The notes beneath the pieces are model-generated. The model was not told where the DNA came from, ran no database searches, and saw only the letters and a program-made list of their open reading frames with translations. A DNA stretch of 64,000 bases from Mycolicibacterium brumae (GTDB lineage Bacteria > Actinomycetota > Actinomycetes > Mycobacteriales > Mycobacteriaceae): contig NZ_CP104302.1 of NCBI RefSeq assembly GCF_025215495.1, forward strand, positions 2,418,001-2,482,000, written 5' to 3'. A program made the position numbers and the translations under genes. Of this stretch, positions 8,182 to 18,780 are shown in pieces. The stretch's first letter is position 1. Every line of letters starts with the position of its first letter.

Positions 8182-9435
8182 ATGACCGGAGACCCTGCGC
8201 GCACGGCATCAAAGTCCGCAGCTGCGGAGAAGCTGCGTGGAGGCTTTCCGCAAGTGCTGTTGGCGACCGTCGCGTCGACGATCGGCTTCTGGGCCTGGAT
8301 GTCGATCGCCCCGCTGCAACACGTCTACAACGAGCGAATGGATCTCGGCGAAGGTCAGATCTCGCTGATGCTGGCGACCCCGGTGCTCGTCGGCGCGCTG
8401 GGCCGCATCATCTCGGGCGCGTTGACCGACCGCTACGGCGGCAGAATCATGTTCACCGCGATTCTGCTGCTGTCCGCACCGGCGGTGCTGCTGGTCGCGT
8501 TCGCCGGGACCATCGGCAGTTTCCCGCTGCTCATCGTGGCCGGCTTCTGCCTCGGCGTGGCGGGCACCATCTTCGCCGTCGGCATCCCCTTCGCGGGCGC
8601 CTGGTATCCGCCGTCGCGGCGCGGCTTCGCCACCGGCGTGTTCGGCATGGGCATGATCGGCACCGGCGTGTCGGCGTTCTTCACCCCGCGACTGGAGCAG
8701 TCCATCGGGTACCTGCCCACCCATCTGGTGATCGCTGCGGCCCTGGTCGGCATGGCCGCGCTGGTGTGGATCCTCATGCGCGAGTCTCCGGCCTGGAAGC
8801 CCAACCACGAGAAGCTGGTCCCGAAGGTCGCTGGCGCGCTCAAGCTGCCGGTCACCTGGGAGATGTCGTTCCTGTACGCGATCGTGTTCGGCGGCTTCGT
8901 GGCGTTCTCCACTTTCCTGCCGAAGTACCTGACCACCATCTACCCCAACGAGGTGAACGCCGTCGGGGCCGGCTCCCGCACGGCGCTGTTCGTGGCGGCG
9001 GCGGTGCTCGCCCGGCCGATCGGCGGTGCGCTGGCCGACAAGTTCGGCCCGAAGATCGTCGCGCTGGTGTCCCTGGGCGGGATCGTGTCGCTGGCCTATC
9101 TGGTCGGCCAAGAGCCGCCGGAGGGCATCGTCACCGGCGCGGCGTTCATCGCGATGGCGTCATCGATGGGGTTGGGCATGGGCGCGGTGTTCGCCTGGGT
9201 CGGTCCGTCTACCCCGCCGGACAAGATGGGCGCGGTCAGCGGCGTGGTCGCCGCGGCCGGCGGCCTGGGCGGATATTTCCCTCCGTTGGTGATGGGCCTG
9301 ACATATCACCCGACCACCAACTCCTACTGGCTGGGACTATGGCTGCTGGTGATCGTGGGCACGTTTGCGCTGATCGTGGCGGGAATGCTGAAGGACACTG
9401 GGCAGCGCGCCGCGCCCGGCGCCACACTGAAGTAG
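8182..9435 (+). CDS. narK: Nitrate/nitrite transporter, NarK/NasA family (MFS)
   Basis: Major facilitator protein for nitrate uptake and/or nitrite export. It has 417 residues and about 12 membrane segments. Both nitrate-signature regions are present: NS1 (GTIFAVGIPFAGAWYPPSRR, then GFATGVFGMGMIGTG, around residues 127-160) and NS2 (the glycine-rich stretch SMGLGMGAVFAWVGPS to AAAGGLGGYFPP around residue 330). It resembles the mycobacterial NarK2/NarK3 group; uniport, symport or antiport cannot be decided. Its stop abuts the moaA ATG, so the two are co-transcribed, and it faces away from narG. Confidence 0.92.
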   Translation: MTGDPARTASKSAAAEKLRGGFPQVLLATVASTIGFWAWMSIAPLQHVYNERMDLGEGQISLMLATPVLVGALGRIISGALTDRYGGRIMFTAILLLSAPAVLLVAFAGTIGSFPLLIVAGFCLGVAGTIFAVGIPFAGAWYPPSRRGFATGVFGMGMIGTGVSAFFTPRLEQSIGYLPTHLVIAAALVGMAALVWILMRESPAWKPNHEKLVPKVAGALKLPVTWEMSFLYAIVFGGFVAFSTFLPKYLTTIYPNEVNAVGAGSRTALFVAAAVLARPIGGALADKFGPKIVALVSLGGIVSLAYLVGQEPPEGIVTGAAFIAMASSMGLGMGAVFAWVGPSTPPDKMGAVSGVVAAAGGLGGYFPPLVMGLTYHPTTNSYWLGLWLLVIVGTFALIVAGMLKDTGQRAAPGATLK

Positions 9436-10494
9436 ATGACCGCGATTCCGCTGACCCTCGGCCGACCTGCTCCCGGCGGCTATAGCGCCGCAGGGCCGCT
9501 GGTCGACGCCCACGGCCGGACGCACCGCGATCTGCGCATCTCGCTGACCGACCGCTGCTCGCTGCGTTGCGCCTACTGCATGCCCGAGCAGGGCAACACC
9601 TGGCTGGCCCGTCCGTCGATCCTCACCACGACCGAGATCGCCCGCGTCGCTGCGGTGGCCGCCTCGGTCGGGATCGGCGCCTTTCGTCTCACCGGCGGTG
9701 AGCCGCTGCTGCGCCGCGACCTCGCCGAGGTGGTGGCCGCGCTCTCCGGCCTGCGCGGCCCCGACGGGCCCGTCGAAGTCGCGATGACCACCAACGGCAT
9801 CGGTCTGGCCGATCGACTCGACGAACTGATCGACGCCGGGCTTCGCCGGGTCAACATCAGCATCGACACCCTGAACCCCGACCGGTTCGCGGCGCTGACC
9901 CGTCGCGACCGGCTCGACGAAGTGCTCGCCGGCATCGCCGCGGCCGCCCGCTCCGGGCTGCGGCCGCTGAAGCTCAACGCGGTGGCCATCCGCGGAGTCA
10001 ACGACGACGAGTTGTGCGACCTGGTGGCGTTCGCGGTGGCCCACGGCGCCCAATTGCGGTTCATCGAGCAGATGCCGCTGGACGCCGGGCACACCTGGGA
10101 CCGCGGCGCGATGGTCACCCGCGCCGAGATCCTCGACGCGCTGTCCTCGCGCTGGGGTCTGACGCCGGCGCCCGGGCGCGGCGGCGCGCCGGCCGAACGG
10201 TGGCTGCTCGACGGCGGCCCCGCGGCGGTCGGGGTGATCGCTTCGGTGACCGCGCCGTTCTGCGGCGATTGCGACCGGCTGCGGCTGACCGCCGACGGCC
10301 AGCTGCGCAACTGCCTGTTCGCCACCGGCGAGTTCAACCTGCTGCCGGTGCTGCGCCCAATCTCCGGCGAGGTCTCCGAAGCTGCGATCGAAGAGACGCT
10401 GCGCCGCTGCGTGTGGGCGAAACTGCCCGGGCACGCCATCGACGACCCGTCATTCCTGCAGCCTGAGCGTGGGATGAACGCCATCGGCGGGTAG
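9436..10494 (+). CDS. moaA: GTP 3',8-cyclase MoaA (molybdenum cofactor synthesis)
   Basis: Radical-SAM enzyme for the first step of molybdopterin synthesis, making 3',8-cH2GTP, which MoaC converts to cyclic pyranopterin. The N-terminal SAM cluster is CSLRCAYC; the C-terminal second cluster is supplied by CGDCDRLRL and the cysteine in RNCLF. The protein (352 residues) ends in the Gly-Gly tail needed for activity. The ATG follows the narK stop with no gap. Its position ties cofactor supply to the molybdoenzyme NarG; the genome probably has another moaA copy (inference). Confidence 0.95.
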   Translation: MTAIPLTLGRPAPGGYSAAGPLVDAHGRTHRDLRISLTDRCSLRCAYCMPEQGNTWLARPSILTTTEIARVAAVAASVGIGAFRLTGGEPLLRRDLAEVVAALSGLRGPDGPVEVAMTTNGIGLADRLDELIDAGLRRVNISIDTLNPDRFAALTRRDRLDEVLAGIAAAARSGLRPLKLNAVAIRGVNDDELCDLVAFAVAHGAQLRFIEQMPLDAGHTWDRGAMVTRAEILDALSSRWGLTPAPGRGGAPAERWLLDGGPAAVGVIASVTAPFCGDCDRLRLTADGQLRNCLFATGEFNLLPVLRPISGEVSEAAIEETLRRCVWAKLPGHAIDDPSFLQPERGMNAIGG

Positions 10495-10621
10495 CGCTAC
10501 CTGTGAGTCTGCTTGCCGGGCCGCGTGATCCGCGTGTTTCCCATCGAAACGACCGCGGCAGTGCCAGTATCGGTCTCAGCGTCGTCTCAGCTTCGACGCC
10601 CGGTGCGAAGAGGTGGGGCAT

Positions 10622-12238
10622 ATGCGAAGCGCAGTCCGGAAACTTGTCCTGGGGACCATCGCGCTGATCTCGGCGGCGCTGCTGGGCGTCGGCGCGATGG
10701 CGGTGGGGGCGCTGGCCTGGGCGGCGACCACGCTCCCGATCATTGTGCCCGGCACCGGCACGCCAGACCCGTACATCCCCGCACGCGAGAATTATCTGGG
10801 CAACGCAGTTTCCTACTACGTCACCCCCGCCGGGGCTTGCGGGGTGGCCGGAATCGATTGCGGCAATCCGGAAGGAGTGCTCTATCCCGCCACCTTCTGG
10901 CCGATCCCGCTGCCCGGTTGGGGCGGCCTAGAGGGCGACAAGTGGAACGTGTCGGTGTCCCAGGGTCTGGGTTACCTGACCGCGTCGTATCGTGACGCGC
11001 TCGGACTCAATCCCGGAGAAACCCGGGAGTACGACAACGTGGTGGTGTTCGGATACTCCCAAGGCGCCACGATCTCCAGCATCTTCAAGGCCAACCTGGC
11101 TGCAGCCAACAACGGCCTGGTCCCGGCAAACACCGAGTTCGTTCTGATCGGCAACCCGAACCGGCCGAACGGCGGCTTGTTCGAGCGGCTCGCGTTGCTG
11201 GGTACCGTCCCGATTCTGGAAGCCACGTTCGGCCAGCCGACGCCGACGAACACCACTCCCCTGCAAAACGGAGTGCGGGCGATCAACACGACCGATATCG
11301 CCTTGCAGTACGACGGCGTCGTCGATTTCCCCAAGTACCCGATCAACCTGCTGGCCGTCGCGAACGCGATCGCCGGCTTCCAGTACGTGCATGGCACCTA
11401 TCTGGACCCGTACACCGGACTTCCGGATTCTGAGCATCCGTTCGGCTACACCGTCCAGGAGGTTGAGGACATCGTGGCAGGCTGCGCTGCCAACCCGCAC
11501 GGACAGTACTGCCAGAAGTCCGATGACAGTGACACCGTCTATGTGACGCTGCCCGCACGCTCGTTGCCGATCGCGCAGCCTTTCCTGGATCTGGCCAGCG
11601 CCACCAAGACAGACTTCCTGATCAATCCGATCGTCGCGGCGCTGCAGCCGGCGCTGCAGACGCTGATCGAAACCGGTTATGACCGCTCCGATTACAGCAA
11701 GGCGTCGCCGTTCGGCATTGTGCCGCTGGTCAATCCGATCAAGCTGGTCCGCGATCTGGTCAACGACATCCCGGAGGGCTTCGACGCCGCCAAGAGCACC
11801 ATCGAGAACGGCAACAAGATCCCGAACCTGCCCGGCTCCCCCGACCCAACCTCCACTCAGACCCAGACGGTGACGACCCTGGTGTCCGATCAGGAGCCCG
11901 CCCAACTGAGCCTCGTCGTGGACAACAGCAAGAACGCCGACACACCTGACGCCAAGTCGGATTTCGCCCCCAAGACCAAGGTCGGCAAGAAGCTCGCTGC
12001 CGTGCTGAACCCGGGCAATGAGCGCCCGCTGGCCAAGCTGTTCGGAAAGACCGGCACGGACGCCACCGTGGCGACCGGCGCCGAAACCGCCATCACCGAG
12101 AAGAAGGCCGAGCGGCCCCGCCCGCTACGCGCCATCGTCAAAGAGGTGAAGAAGGCGATCGGCAACCTGACCGGGGTCAGGAAAGCCGAGGCCAACGACG
12201 CCGCGCCGAAGCAGGCCGACCAGAAAGAAGCCGCTTAG
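10622..12238 (+). CDS. PE-PPE domain serine hydrolase, exported or envelope-bound
   Basis: The protein has 538 residues. An N-terminal signal/anchor (about residues 8-35) precedes an alpha/beta hydrolase of the PE-PPE domain type: opening TTLPIIVPGTGTPDP, nucleophile elbow GYSQG (serine nucleophile), and LIGNPNRPNGG after it. Such domains hydrolyse short- and medium-chain esters. The C-terminal ~150 residues are Thr/Lys/Ala-rich and probably disordered. There is no PE or PPE N-terminal domain, so it is a stand-alone esterase. ATG 10622 follows GAAGAGGTGGGG; a GTG 9 nt earlier is the alternative. It is convergent with hflX, with stops overlapping by 4 nt. Confidence 0.85.
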   Translation: MRSAVRKLVLGTIALISAALLGVGAMAVGALAWAATTLPIIVPGTGTPDPYIPARENYLGNAVSYYVTPAGACGVAGIDCGNPEGVLYPATFWPIPLPGWGGLEGDKWNVSVSQGLGYLTASYRDALGLNPGETREYDNVVVFGYSQGATISSIFKANLAAANNGLVPANTEFVLIGNPNRPNGGLFERLALLGTVPILEATFGQPTPTNTTPLQNGVRAINTTDIALQYDGVVDFPKYPINLLAVANAIAGFQYVHGTYLDPYTGLPDSEHPFGYTVQEVEDIVAGCAANPHGQYCQKSDDSDTVYVTLPARSLPIAQPFLDLASATKTDFLINPIVAALQPALQTLIETGYDRSDYSKASPFGIVPLVNPIKLVRDLVNDIPEGFDAAKSTIENGNKIPNLPGSPDPTSTQTQTVTTLVSDQEPAQLSLVVDNSKNADTPDAKSDFAPKTKVGKKLAAVLNPGNERPLAKLFGKTGTDATVATGAETAITEKKAERPRPLRAIVKEVKKAIGNLTGVRKAEANDAAPKQADQKEAA

Positions 12239-13743
12239 GTCCCGTACTCGGACAACCCGGCGGCCAGCGCCGCCGGAACGTGCGCCCGGATCCGAGTGCC
12301 GGTGTCGGTGTGCTCGGAAAGCTCCACCCGACCGATCTCGTGCACCCGGGCCACCAGATCGCCACGCTGGTACGGGATGACGACGTCGACGGCGACATCG
12401 CGCGGCTCGATGAGGTCGGCCATCCGGGCGCGCAGTTCGTCCAGGCCCGCGCCGGTGTGCGCGGAGACGAACACCGCGTCCGGCAACGCACTGCGCAGCC
12501 GCGCCAACTCCACCTCGTCGGCGGCGTCAATCTTGTTGATCACCAACAGTTCTCGGACCGGTGAGCTGTGACGGTCGGCGATCACATCGTCGACCACGAT
12601 GCGGACCGCCGAAATCTGTTCCAGCGGGCGGGGATCGGAGCCGTCGACGACGTGCACCAGCAGGTCGGCGTCGGCGACCTCTTCCAGGGTGGACTGGAAC
12701 GCCTCGACCAGCTGGGTGGGCAGGTGCCGGACGAAGCCGACGGTGTCGGTCAGCACGAACGCCCGACCGTCGTCGAATTCACCACGGCGGGTGGTCGGCT
12801 CCAGGGTCGCGAACAGCGCGTTCTCCACCAGCACCCCGGCCCCGGTCAGGGCGTTGAGCAGGCTGGACTTGCCGGCGTTGGTGTAGCCGACGATCGCGAT
12901 CCGGCCGACCTCGCTGCGCACCCGGCCGCTGCGCTGGGTGTCGCGGATCTTCTTCATGTCCTTGATCTCACGGCGCAGCTTGGACATCCGCTCCCGGATC
13001 CGGCGGCGGTCGGTCTCGATCTTGGTCTCGCCGGGCCCGCGGGTGCCCACCCCGCCGCCCGCGCCACCGGCGCGGCCGCCGGCCTGCCGGGACATCGACT
13101 CGCCCCAGCCGCGCAGCCGCGGCAGCATGTACTGCATCTGGGCCAGCGACACCTGAGCCTTGCCCTCGGCGCTGGTGGCGTGCTGGGCGAAGATGTCCAA
13201 AATCAGCGCGGTCCGGTCGATGACCTTGACCTTGACCGCCTTCTCCAGCGCGTTGAGCTGCGCCGGGGACAGTTCGCCGTCGCAGATGACGGTGTCCGCG
13301 CCGGTGGCGACGACGATCTGGCGCAGTTCGGCGGCCTTGCCGGATCCGATGTAGGTCGCCGGGTCGGGCTTGTCGCGACGCTGGATCAACCCGTCGAGCA
13401 CCTCCGAGCCGGCGGTTTCCGCCAGCGCGGCCAATTCGGTGAGGCTCGCGTCGGCGTCGGCGGCGCTGCCTTCGGTCCAGACACCGACCAGCACCACCCG
13501 CTCCAGGCGCAGCTTGCGGTATTCGACCTCGGTGACGTCGTCGAGTTCGGTGGACAGGCCGGCCACTCGGCGTAGCGCGGCCCGGTCGGACAGGGCGAGT
13601 TCGCCGGCCGTCGGGTTCGACGAGCGAGGAACGAGCGAGGAAGAGGCCCGGCGCTCATCCACCGTCGGGTTCGAGGAAGAGGCCCGGCGATCGTCAAACG
13701 CCGTCGGATCGTATTCGGGGTAGTCAAGTTCAGGATTCGTCAT
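12235..13743 (-). CDS. hflX: Ribosome-associated GTPase HflX
   Basis: GTPase that binds 50S subunits and splits stalled ribosomes; in mycobacteria it is linked to hypoxia and macrolide tolerance. The N-terminal HflX domain contains DPATYIGSGKAAEL and the Gly-rich loop RGWGESMSRQAGG. The GTPase domain has G1 GYTNAGKSSLL, G3 DTVGF and G4 NKID. The first ~50 residues carry a repeat (RRASSSNPT / RRASSSLVPRSSNPT) produced by short duplicated DNA, which is not part of the conserved fold. It lies downstream of dapF by 65 nt. Confidence 0.95.
   Translation of the reverse strand: MTNPELDYPEYDPTAFDDRRASSSNPTVDERRASSSLVPRSSNPTAGELALSDRAALRRVAGLSTELDDVTEVEYRKLRLERVVLVGVWTEGSAADADASLTELAALAETAGSEVLDGLIQRRDKPDPATYIGSGKAAELRQIVVATGADTVICDGELSPAQLNALEKAVKVKVIDRTALILDIFAQHATSAEGKAQVSLAQMQYMLPRLRGWGESMSRQAGGRAGGAGGGVGTRGPGETKIETDRRRIRERMSKLRREIKDMKKIRDTQRSGRVRSEVGRIAIVGYTNAGKSSLLNALTGAGVLVENALFATLEPTTRRGEFDDGRAFVLTDTVGFVRHLPTQLVEAFQSTLEEVADADLLVHVVDGSDPRPLEQISAVRIVVDDVIADRHSSPVRELLVINKIDAADEVELARLRSALPDAVFVSAHTGAGLDELRARMADLIEPRDVAVDVVIPYQRGDLVARVHEIGRVELSEHTDTGTRIRAHVPAALAAGLSEYGT
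13608..13689. repeat. In-frame short duplication inside the hflX 5' end
   Basis: Two direct repeats are interleaved: CCGTCGGGTTCGA at 13608-13620 and 13662-13674, and GGAAGAGGCCCGGCG at 13639-13653 and 13675-13689. The first copy also holds the 18-nt CGAGCGAGGAACGAGCGA. All period differences are multiples of three, so the hflX frame is kept. Confidence 0.8.
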
Positions 13744-13808
13744 ACTCGATCACCGATGCTGCCACGCCGGGCATCGGCCGCGCATCTGGTTTTCCGACGG
13801 GCGAAACC

Positions 13809-14678
13809 TCAACGCTGCCCGTCCCACCACTCGTCGGCGATCTCACCGCGTGCCACCAGCTCCGACGGCCCGCTCAGATAGCTGGTCGTCTCGGTGATCC
13901 GCACCGTCACGGTCCCGCCGGGGATGCCGACGGTGATGGTTCCGGTGTCGGCGCCCAGGTGCTCCAGCGCGGCGGCGGCGGCTGCGACGGTGCCGGTGCC
14001 ACAGGACCGGGTCTCCCCCACCCCGCGCTCGTTGACCCGCATCCGCACGGCGTCATCGACCGGCGCGGTGAGCACCTCGATATTGACGCCCTGCGGGAAC
14101 TGCGCCGAGTCGAATGACACCGGGCCGCCCACGTCCAGGGCGGCCAGCTCGGCGACGCTCAGCTCCGGGTCCACGCAGGCCAGGTGCGGGTTTCCGACGT
14201 CGACTCCGACGCCGGTGAACTCGCGCCCGCCGACGGTCGCCGAACCGACGCCGGTGCGCCGCGCGACGCCCATGTCGACGGTGACCTCGGCACGCACCTG
14301 TCCGACGTTGGAGAGCCGCACCGGGCGCGGCCCGGCGAGGGTCCCGACGACGAACTCGGTGCGGGTCTCCAGCCCGCTGGCCACCAGGTAATGCGCGAAC
14401 ACCCGCACCCCGTTGCCGCACATCTCGGCGATCGAGCCGTCGGCATTGCGGTAGTCCATGAACCAGTCCCCGGACGCGAGCGCCTCGGCGCGGGCGATGC
14501 CCACCCCGGCGTCGCGGGCGGCGCCGATGCGAGTGACCCGCAGGATGCCGTCGGCGCCCAGTCCGCGGCGGCGGTCGCACAGCGCGGAAACCGCTTCGCG
14601 GGTCAGGTCGAGCCGGGCGGCCAGGTCGGGCAGCACCACGAAGTCGTTCTGGGTGCCGTGTCCCTTGGCGAATTCCAC
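13809..14678 (-). CDS. dapF: Diaminopimelate epimerase
   Basis: Converts LL- to meso-diaminopimelate for lysine and peptidoglycan. The 289-residue protein has the two catalytic cysteines in [15 protein letters not shown] and [11 protein letters not shown], plus the N-terminal GHGTQNDF motif. It starts 4 nt after the miaA stop, so the two are in one operon. dapA and dapB lie elsewhere in this same window. Confidence 0.96.
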   Translation of the reverse strand: MEFAKGHGTQNDFVVLPDLAARLDLTREAVSALCDRRRGLGADGILRVTRIGAARDAGVGIARAEALASGDWFMDYRNADGSIAEMCGNGVRVFAHYLVASGLETRTEFVVGTLAGPRPVRLSNVGQVRAEVTVDMGVARRTGVGSATVGGREFTGVGVDVGNPHLACVDPELSVAELAALDVGGPVSFDSAQFPQGVNIEVLTAPVDDAVRMRVNERGVGETRSCGTGTVAAAAAALEHLGADTGTITVGIPGGTVTVRITETTSYLSGPSELVARGEIADEWWDGQR

Positions 14679-14682
14679 CTGC

Positions 14683-15606
14683 TCAGGATACTTCCCGCCA
14701 CGCCGCCAGCGCGGTCGCGGCGTTCTCCGGCGCCCCCGAGGTCAGCCAGCGCACCCGCGGGTCGCGCCGGAACCAGGAGCGTTGCCGGCGGACGTAGCGG
14801 CGGGTGCCGATGAAGGTCGGCTCCTGCGCTGCTGACCCGTCGCCGCCGTCGTCCAGGTCGGCGATCACCTGGGCGTAGCCCAGCGCGCGGGACGCTGTCA
14901 CGCCGTCGCGCAGTCCGACCGTGAGCAACTCGCGGACCTCGCCGACCAGGCCGGTGTCGAACATGGTCGCCGTGCGGGTCCGCAGTCGCTGGTCCAAAAC
15001 CTCGGTGTCGCAGTCCAATCCGAGGATCAGCGTGTTCCAGCGGGGCGCGGCGCCGATGACCGGAGCGGAAGCGGCGAACGGCTGGCCGGTGATTTCGACG
15101 ACCTCCAGCGCCCGGACGACGCGCCGCCCGTCGGTGTTGCGGATGTTCGCGGCGGCATCGGGGTCGACGAGGGCGAGTTCGGCATGCAGGGCGGCCACCC
15201 CGACCTGCGCGAGCCGGGCTTCCCAGCGGGCCCGCACGGTGGGGTCGGTGGCCGGGAAGCTCCAGTCGTCCAGCAGCGACTGCAGGTACAGCATCGATCC
15301 TCCGACGATCAGCGGGACCGCGCCGCGCGCGATGATCGCCTCCACATCGGCGGCGGCCGCGGCCTGATAGTTGGCGACGGTCGCGGTTTCGGTGATCTCC
15401 AGGACGTCGAGCTGGTGGTGGGCGATGTCGCGGCGCTGCCCGACCGGCAGTTTCGCGGTGCCGATGTCCATGCCGCGGTAGAGCTGCATGGCGTCGGCGT
15501 TGACCACCTCCGCGGTCAGCCCGTCGGCGGCCAGCCGTTCGGCGATGTCCAGGGCAAGTTCGGATTTGCCGGTCCCGGTCGGGCCGATGACGGCTATCGG
15601 TCGCAC
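14683..15606 (-). CDS. miaA: tRNA dimethylallyltransferase MiaA
   Basis: Adds dimethylallyl to A37 of tRNAs reading UNN codons; MiaB in this window then methylthiolates it. P-loop [12 protein letters not shown] lies at residues 8-19 and [15 protein letters not shown] follows. The GTG start ([12 protein letters not shown]) places the P-loop at the usual distance; the longer open frame upstream is a shadow of the preceding gene, which it overlaps by 13 nt. 307 residues. Confidence 0.95.
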   Translation of the reverse strand: MRPIAVIGPTGTGKSELALDIAERLAADGLTAEVVNADAMQLYRGMDIGTAKLPVGQRRDIAHHQLDVLEITETATVANYQAAAAADVEAIIARGAVPLIVGGSMLYLQSLLDDWSFPATDPTVRARWEARLAQVGVAALHAELALVDPDAAANIRNTDGRRVVRALEVVEITGQPFAASAPVIGAAPRWNTLILGLDCDTEVLDQRLRTRTATMFDTGLVGEVRELLTVGLRDGVTASRALGYAQVIADLDDGGDGSAAQEPTFIGTRRYVRRQRSWFRRDPRVRWLTSGAPENAATALAAWREVS

Positions 15607-16301
15607 GGCGCGGGCTCCCCGGGAAGCCAGATCCCAGCGAAGTACCCCACGCCCAGGGGGGCGCCGCGATACAGCTCTCGTGCCTCCCACTGCGACCGGC
15701 CGGCCAGCCCGGACAGCACCGCCAGCGGCGCGCGCCCGACGACGGCGTCGGGGAGATCCGCGAGCGCGGCGGCGTCCGCGGCGGCCAGCGCCGCGTCGAG
15801 ATCGCGCTGGATCGCTTCGGCGCCCGGGTCGAATCCTCCGGGCGCCGCCGGGGTCAGCGTCGCGCAACCGTCGGCGACGATCAACACCCCGATGCGCTGC
15901 GGAGATCGGTCGAATTCGGCGCGCAGTTGCGCCCCGGCGGCCACGGCCTCGCCTGCGGGGATGTCGGCCGGGAAGCATCGAACCTCGGCGGTGGCGGCCG
16001 GGTCGACCCGGCCGCGGATCCAGCCGGTGATCAGCGCGCACAGCGGCAGTTCTGTGACCGGCGCGTCGGCCCGCGCGGACAGCGACACCGTGACGTCGGC
16101 GCCGTACCCGCCGAAGGAGCCGACCGCGCCGCCGTCGATCACCGCCGGGGATCCGGTCCCCACCGCCACCCACCGCGGCGGCAACGCGCCGGCCGCGGCC
16201 AGCGCCGCGGCGCGCAGTTCGGTGAATTCGCCGGCGGCGGAGCCGACCAGTTCGGGCACCAGCACTGGCGGCGACGGGATGATCGCGATGGCCGTCAGCA
16301 C
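15594..16301 (-). CDS. Class III extradiol dioxygenase-like protein (Rv2728c-type), function unknown
   Basis: An Ala-rich 235-residue protein in the place of Rv2728c, between a DMT-type membrane protein and miaA. It opens with [20 protein letters not shown], and the general layout resembles the LigB-type extradiol dioxygenase fold, in which a histidine pair binds iron. I do not see a convincing iron-ligand histidine set near the N-terminus, so the catalytic role is doubtful. Its end overlaps miaA by 13 nt, which implies coupled translation. Confidence 0.7.
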   Translation of the reverse strand: MLTAIAIIPSPPVLVPELVGSAAGEFTELRAAALAAAGALPPRWVAVGTGSPAVIDGGAVGSFGGYGADVTVSLSARADAPVTELPLCALITGWIRGRVDPAATAEVRCFPADIPAGEAVAAGAQLRAEFDRSPQRIGVLIVADGCATLTPAAPGGFDPGAEAIQRDLDAALAAADAAALADLPDAVVGRAPLAVLSGLAGRSQWEARELYRGAPLGVGYFAGIWLPGEPAPCDR

Positions 16302-16311
16302 GGGGTCAACG

Positions 16312-17268
16312 TTATCGCCCGGCCGGCGCCGCGCCCTTCGCAGCGTCCTCGGCGGCTTCTGCGTCCTGCATGGCGGTGGCCTCGACTCGGGCCAGCCGAG
16401 CGGTCGCGATCACCATCACCACCACCGTGGCGCCCAACAGCCACCAGCCGGAGTTCCCCGGGTGCAGGGTCTCGCCCAGCACGAACACGCCGAGCAGCGA
16501 TCCGACCATCGGCTCGGTGATCGTCATCGTGGGCAGCGACGCGGTCAGCGCGCCGGCCCGGAACGACGCCTGCTGCCAGGCGGTGCCGCCGATGGCGACA
16601 AGCACCCAGGCGTAGAGCTCCGGGGAGGTGAGCACGGCCATCGGGCCGGAGCCGAAGAGTTCGACCATGCCCTTGGTCAGCACCGCGAAGACGCCCCACA
16701 GGCTCCCGGACACCAGGCCCAGCAGCACCGCCCGCACCGCGCCGGACCAGATCCGGGCGCCGATCAGGCAGGCGATGGCCGTCGGGACCAGGATCGCCGC
16801 GACGATCGTCCAGGTCTCCAGGGACGCCCGCGCCGCGCCCGGAGTGGGCTTGCCGACGGTGACGATCACCGAGATCGACGCGGCCAGCAGCACCGCCCAC
16901 ACCCATTCGCCGGCCGGCACCGCGCGGTGGGTCACCCGCGCGTTGATGATCAGGGCGAACAACAGCGAGGTGACCATCAGGGACTGCACCATCAGCACCG
17001 AGCCGAGCCCGAGGGCGGCGGCCTGGCAGCCGAAGCCGAGCGCGGCGATCAGGCTGCCGCGCCACCACGGCCAGTCCCGCAGCAGTTTGCCGAGCAGTTC
17101 GAAGGTGCCGACGGGCTCGTCGGTGACGGCGTGCGCGGCCCGCTGATGCAGCACATTGCCGATGCCGATGAACAGCGCGGCGGCCAGCGCGAGCAGCGCG
17201 GACGCGATCCCTGAGGTGGACACGATCTGCCAGGCAACCAGCCCGGCGACGCCGACGCAACTCCACAT
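16312..17268 (-). CDS. DMT-superfamily membrane protein (Rv2729c-type)
   Basis: A 318-residue protein with about nine or ten hydrophobic segments in two related halves, as in EamA/DMT transporters; the C-terminal half carries [20 protein letters not shown], typical of the family. Substrate unknown. ATG 17268 was used; a GTG at 17223 ([11 protein letters not shown]) gives a protein closer to the usual length. It is the first gene of the leftward set ending in hflX and diverges from the DUF349 gene. Confidence 0.75.
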   Translation of the reverse strand: MWSCVGVAGLVAWQIVSTSGIASALLALAAALFIGIGNVLHQRAAHAVTDEPVGTFELLGKLLRDWPWWRGSLIAALGFGCQAAALGLGSVLMVQSLMVTSLLFALIINARVTHRAVPAGEWVWAVLLAASISVIVTVGKPTPGAARASLETWTIVAAILVPTAIACLIGARIWSGAVRAVLLGLVSGSLWGVFAVLTKGMVELFGSGPMAVLTSPELYAWVLVAIGGTAWQQASFRAGALTASLPTMTITEPMVGSLLGVFVLGETLHPGNSGWWLLGATVVVMVIATARLARVEATAMQDAEAAEDAAKGAAPAGR

Positions 17269-17396
17269 TCGTGACGCGCCGGGCGCCTGCCTGCTTGAAT
17301 GGTGCGGTACCCGGGCGTGTTGTCACGGTCCGGTTGGCGCCGCAATGCGCGGCAGTGCGCGGAAGGTCCGCGCGACGGCAGGGACGAGGTTCGAAG

Positions 17397-18776
17397 ATGA
17401 CCACACCGGATTCGACGCAGGACACCCCGGAGGCCACCGCCACGGCGGAGGCCCCCGCTGCCACCTCCGCACCCACCCCCGCGCCCCGCCCGGGCCCGCG
17501 GCCCGGTCCGAAACCGGGCCCCAAGCCCGGCCCGCATCCGAGCGCGCCGGTGCTCACCACATTGGCCAGTGATCCACGCCGGCACGGCCGCGTCGACGCC
17601 GACGGCACGGTGTGGCTGATCACCGCCGACGGTGAGCGCGTCATCGCGACCTGGCAGGCCGGCGACGCCGACGCCGCCTATGAGCATTTCGGCCGCCGCT
17701 ATGACGACCTGGCCACCGAGGTGGCGCTGCTGGAACGACGGCTGGCTTCCGGCGCCGGGGATGCCCGAAAGATCGGCGCCGCCGCCGCGCACCTGATCGA
17801 GACGCTGCCAGAAGCGCATGTGCTCGGCGACGTCGACGCGTTGCGGGCCCGGCTGGCGGTGCTGGCCGAACACGCCGGGGAGGCCGCCGAAGCCGCCCGC
17901 GCCGAACGGGAACAGCGGCGCGCCGAGCAGACCGCCCGTAAGGAAGCCCTCGCGGCCGAGGCGGAGGACCTGGCCGCCAACTCCACCCAGTGGAAGTCCG
18001 CCGGCGAGCGGTTCAAGACCATCCTCGATGAGTGGAAGGCCATCTCCGGGCTGGACCGCAAGACCGACGACCTGCTGTGGAAGCGGTTCTCCGCGGCGCG
18101 GGAGTCGTTCAACCGGCGCCGCGGCACCCACTTCGCCGAGTTGGATCGGGGCCGCGCCGGGGTGCGCAAGGCCAAGACCGAACTGTGCGAGCGCGCCGAA
18201 GCGCTGGCCGCCTCGACCGACTGGGCCGCCACCAGCTCCGCGTTCCGCAATCTGCTGACCGAGTGGAAGGCCGCCGGGCGCACCACCCGCGACATCGACG
18301 ACGCGCTGTGGAAGCGGTTCAAGGCGGCCCAGGACACCTTCTTCACCGCCCGCAACGCCCAGAGCGCCGAGCGGGAAGCGGAGCTCACCGCCAACGCCGA
18401 GGCCAAGGAGCAGTTGCTGGCCGAGGCGGAGAAGATCGACGTGTCCAACCGCAAGGCGGCCCGCGCCGCGTTGCGCGCCATCACCGACAAGTGGGACGAG
18501 TTGGGCCGGGCGCCGCGCGAGCGGGCCGCCGAGCTGGAGCGACGGCTGCGCGTGGTGGAGAAGAAGATCCGGGACGCCGAGGAGTCCGATCGGCCCGATC
18601 CGGAGGCTCAGGCCCGCGCCGAGCAGTTCATCGCCCGCGCCGAGCAGTTCGAGAAGCAGGCCGCCAAGGCCGAGGCGGCCGGTCGTGCCAAGGAGGCCGA
18701 GCAGGCTCGGGCCAGCGCCGCGCAGTGGCGGGACTGGGCGCAGACGGCGACCCAGGCGGTCAGCAAGAAGCGCTAG
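17397..18776 (+). CDS. DUF349-repeat coiled-coil protein (Rv2731-type)
   Basis: The 459-residue protein begins with a Pro/Ala/Lys-rich stretch ([17 protein letters not shown] near residues 35-50). At least three charged helical DUF349 repeats follow, recognised by [45 protein letters not shown] and [12 protein letters not shown]. Such repeats form long coiled coils; the molecular role is not established. The ATG follows GACGAGG; the frame is open 126 nt further upstream but without a better start. It is convergent with the next gene. Confidence 0.8.
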   Translation: MTTPDSTQDTPEATATAEAPAATSAPTPAPRPGPRPGPKPGPKPGPHPSAPVLTTLASDPRRHGRVDADGTVWLITADGERVIATWQAGDADAAYEHFGRRYDDLATEVALLERRLASGAGDARKIGAAAAHLIETLPEAHVLGDVDALRARLAVLAEHAGEAAEAARAEREQRRAEQTARKEALAAEAEDLAANSTQWKSAGERFKTILDEWKAISGLDRKTDDLLWKRFSAARESFNRRRGTHFAELDRGRAGVRKAKTELCERAEALAASTDWAATSSAFRNLLTEWKAAGRTTRDIDDALWKRFKAAQDTFFTARNAQSAEREAELTANAEAKEQLLAEAEKIDVSNRKAARAALRAITDKWDELGRAPRERAAELERRLRVVEKKIRDAEESDRPDPEAQARAEQFIARAEQFEKQAAKAEAAGRAKEAEQARASAAQWRDWAQTATQAVSKKR

Positions 18777-18780
18777 GAGC

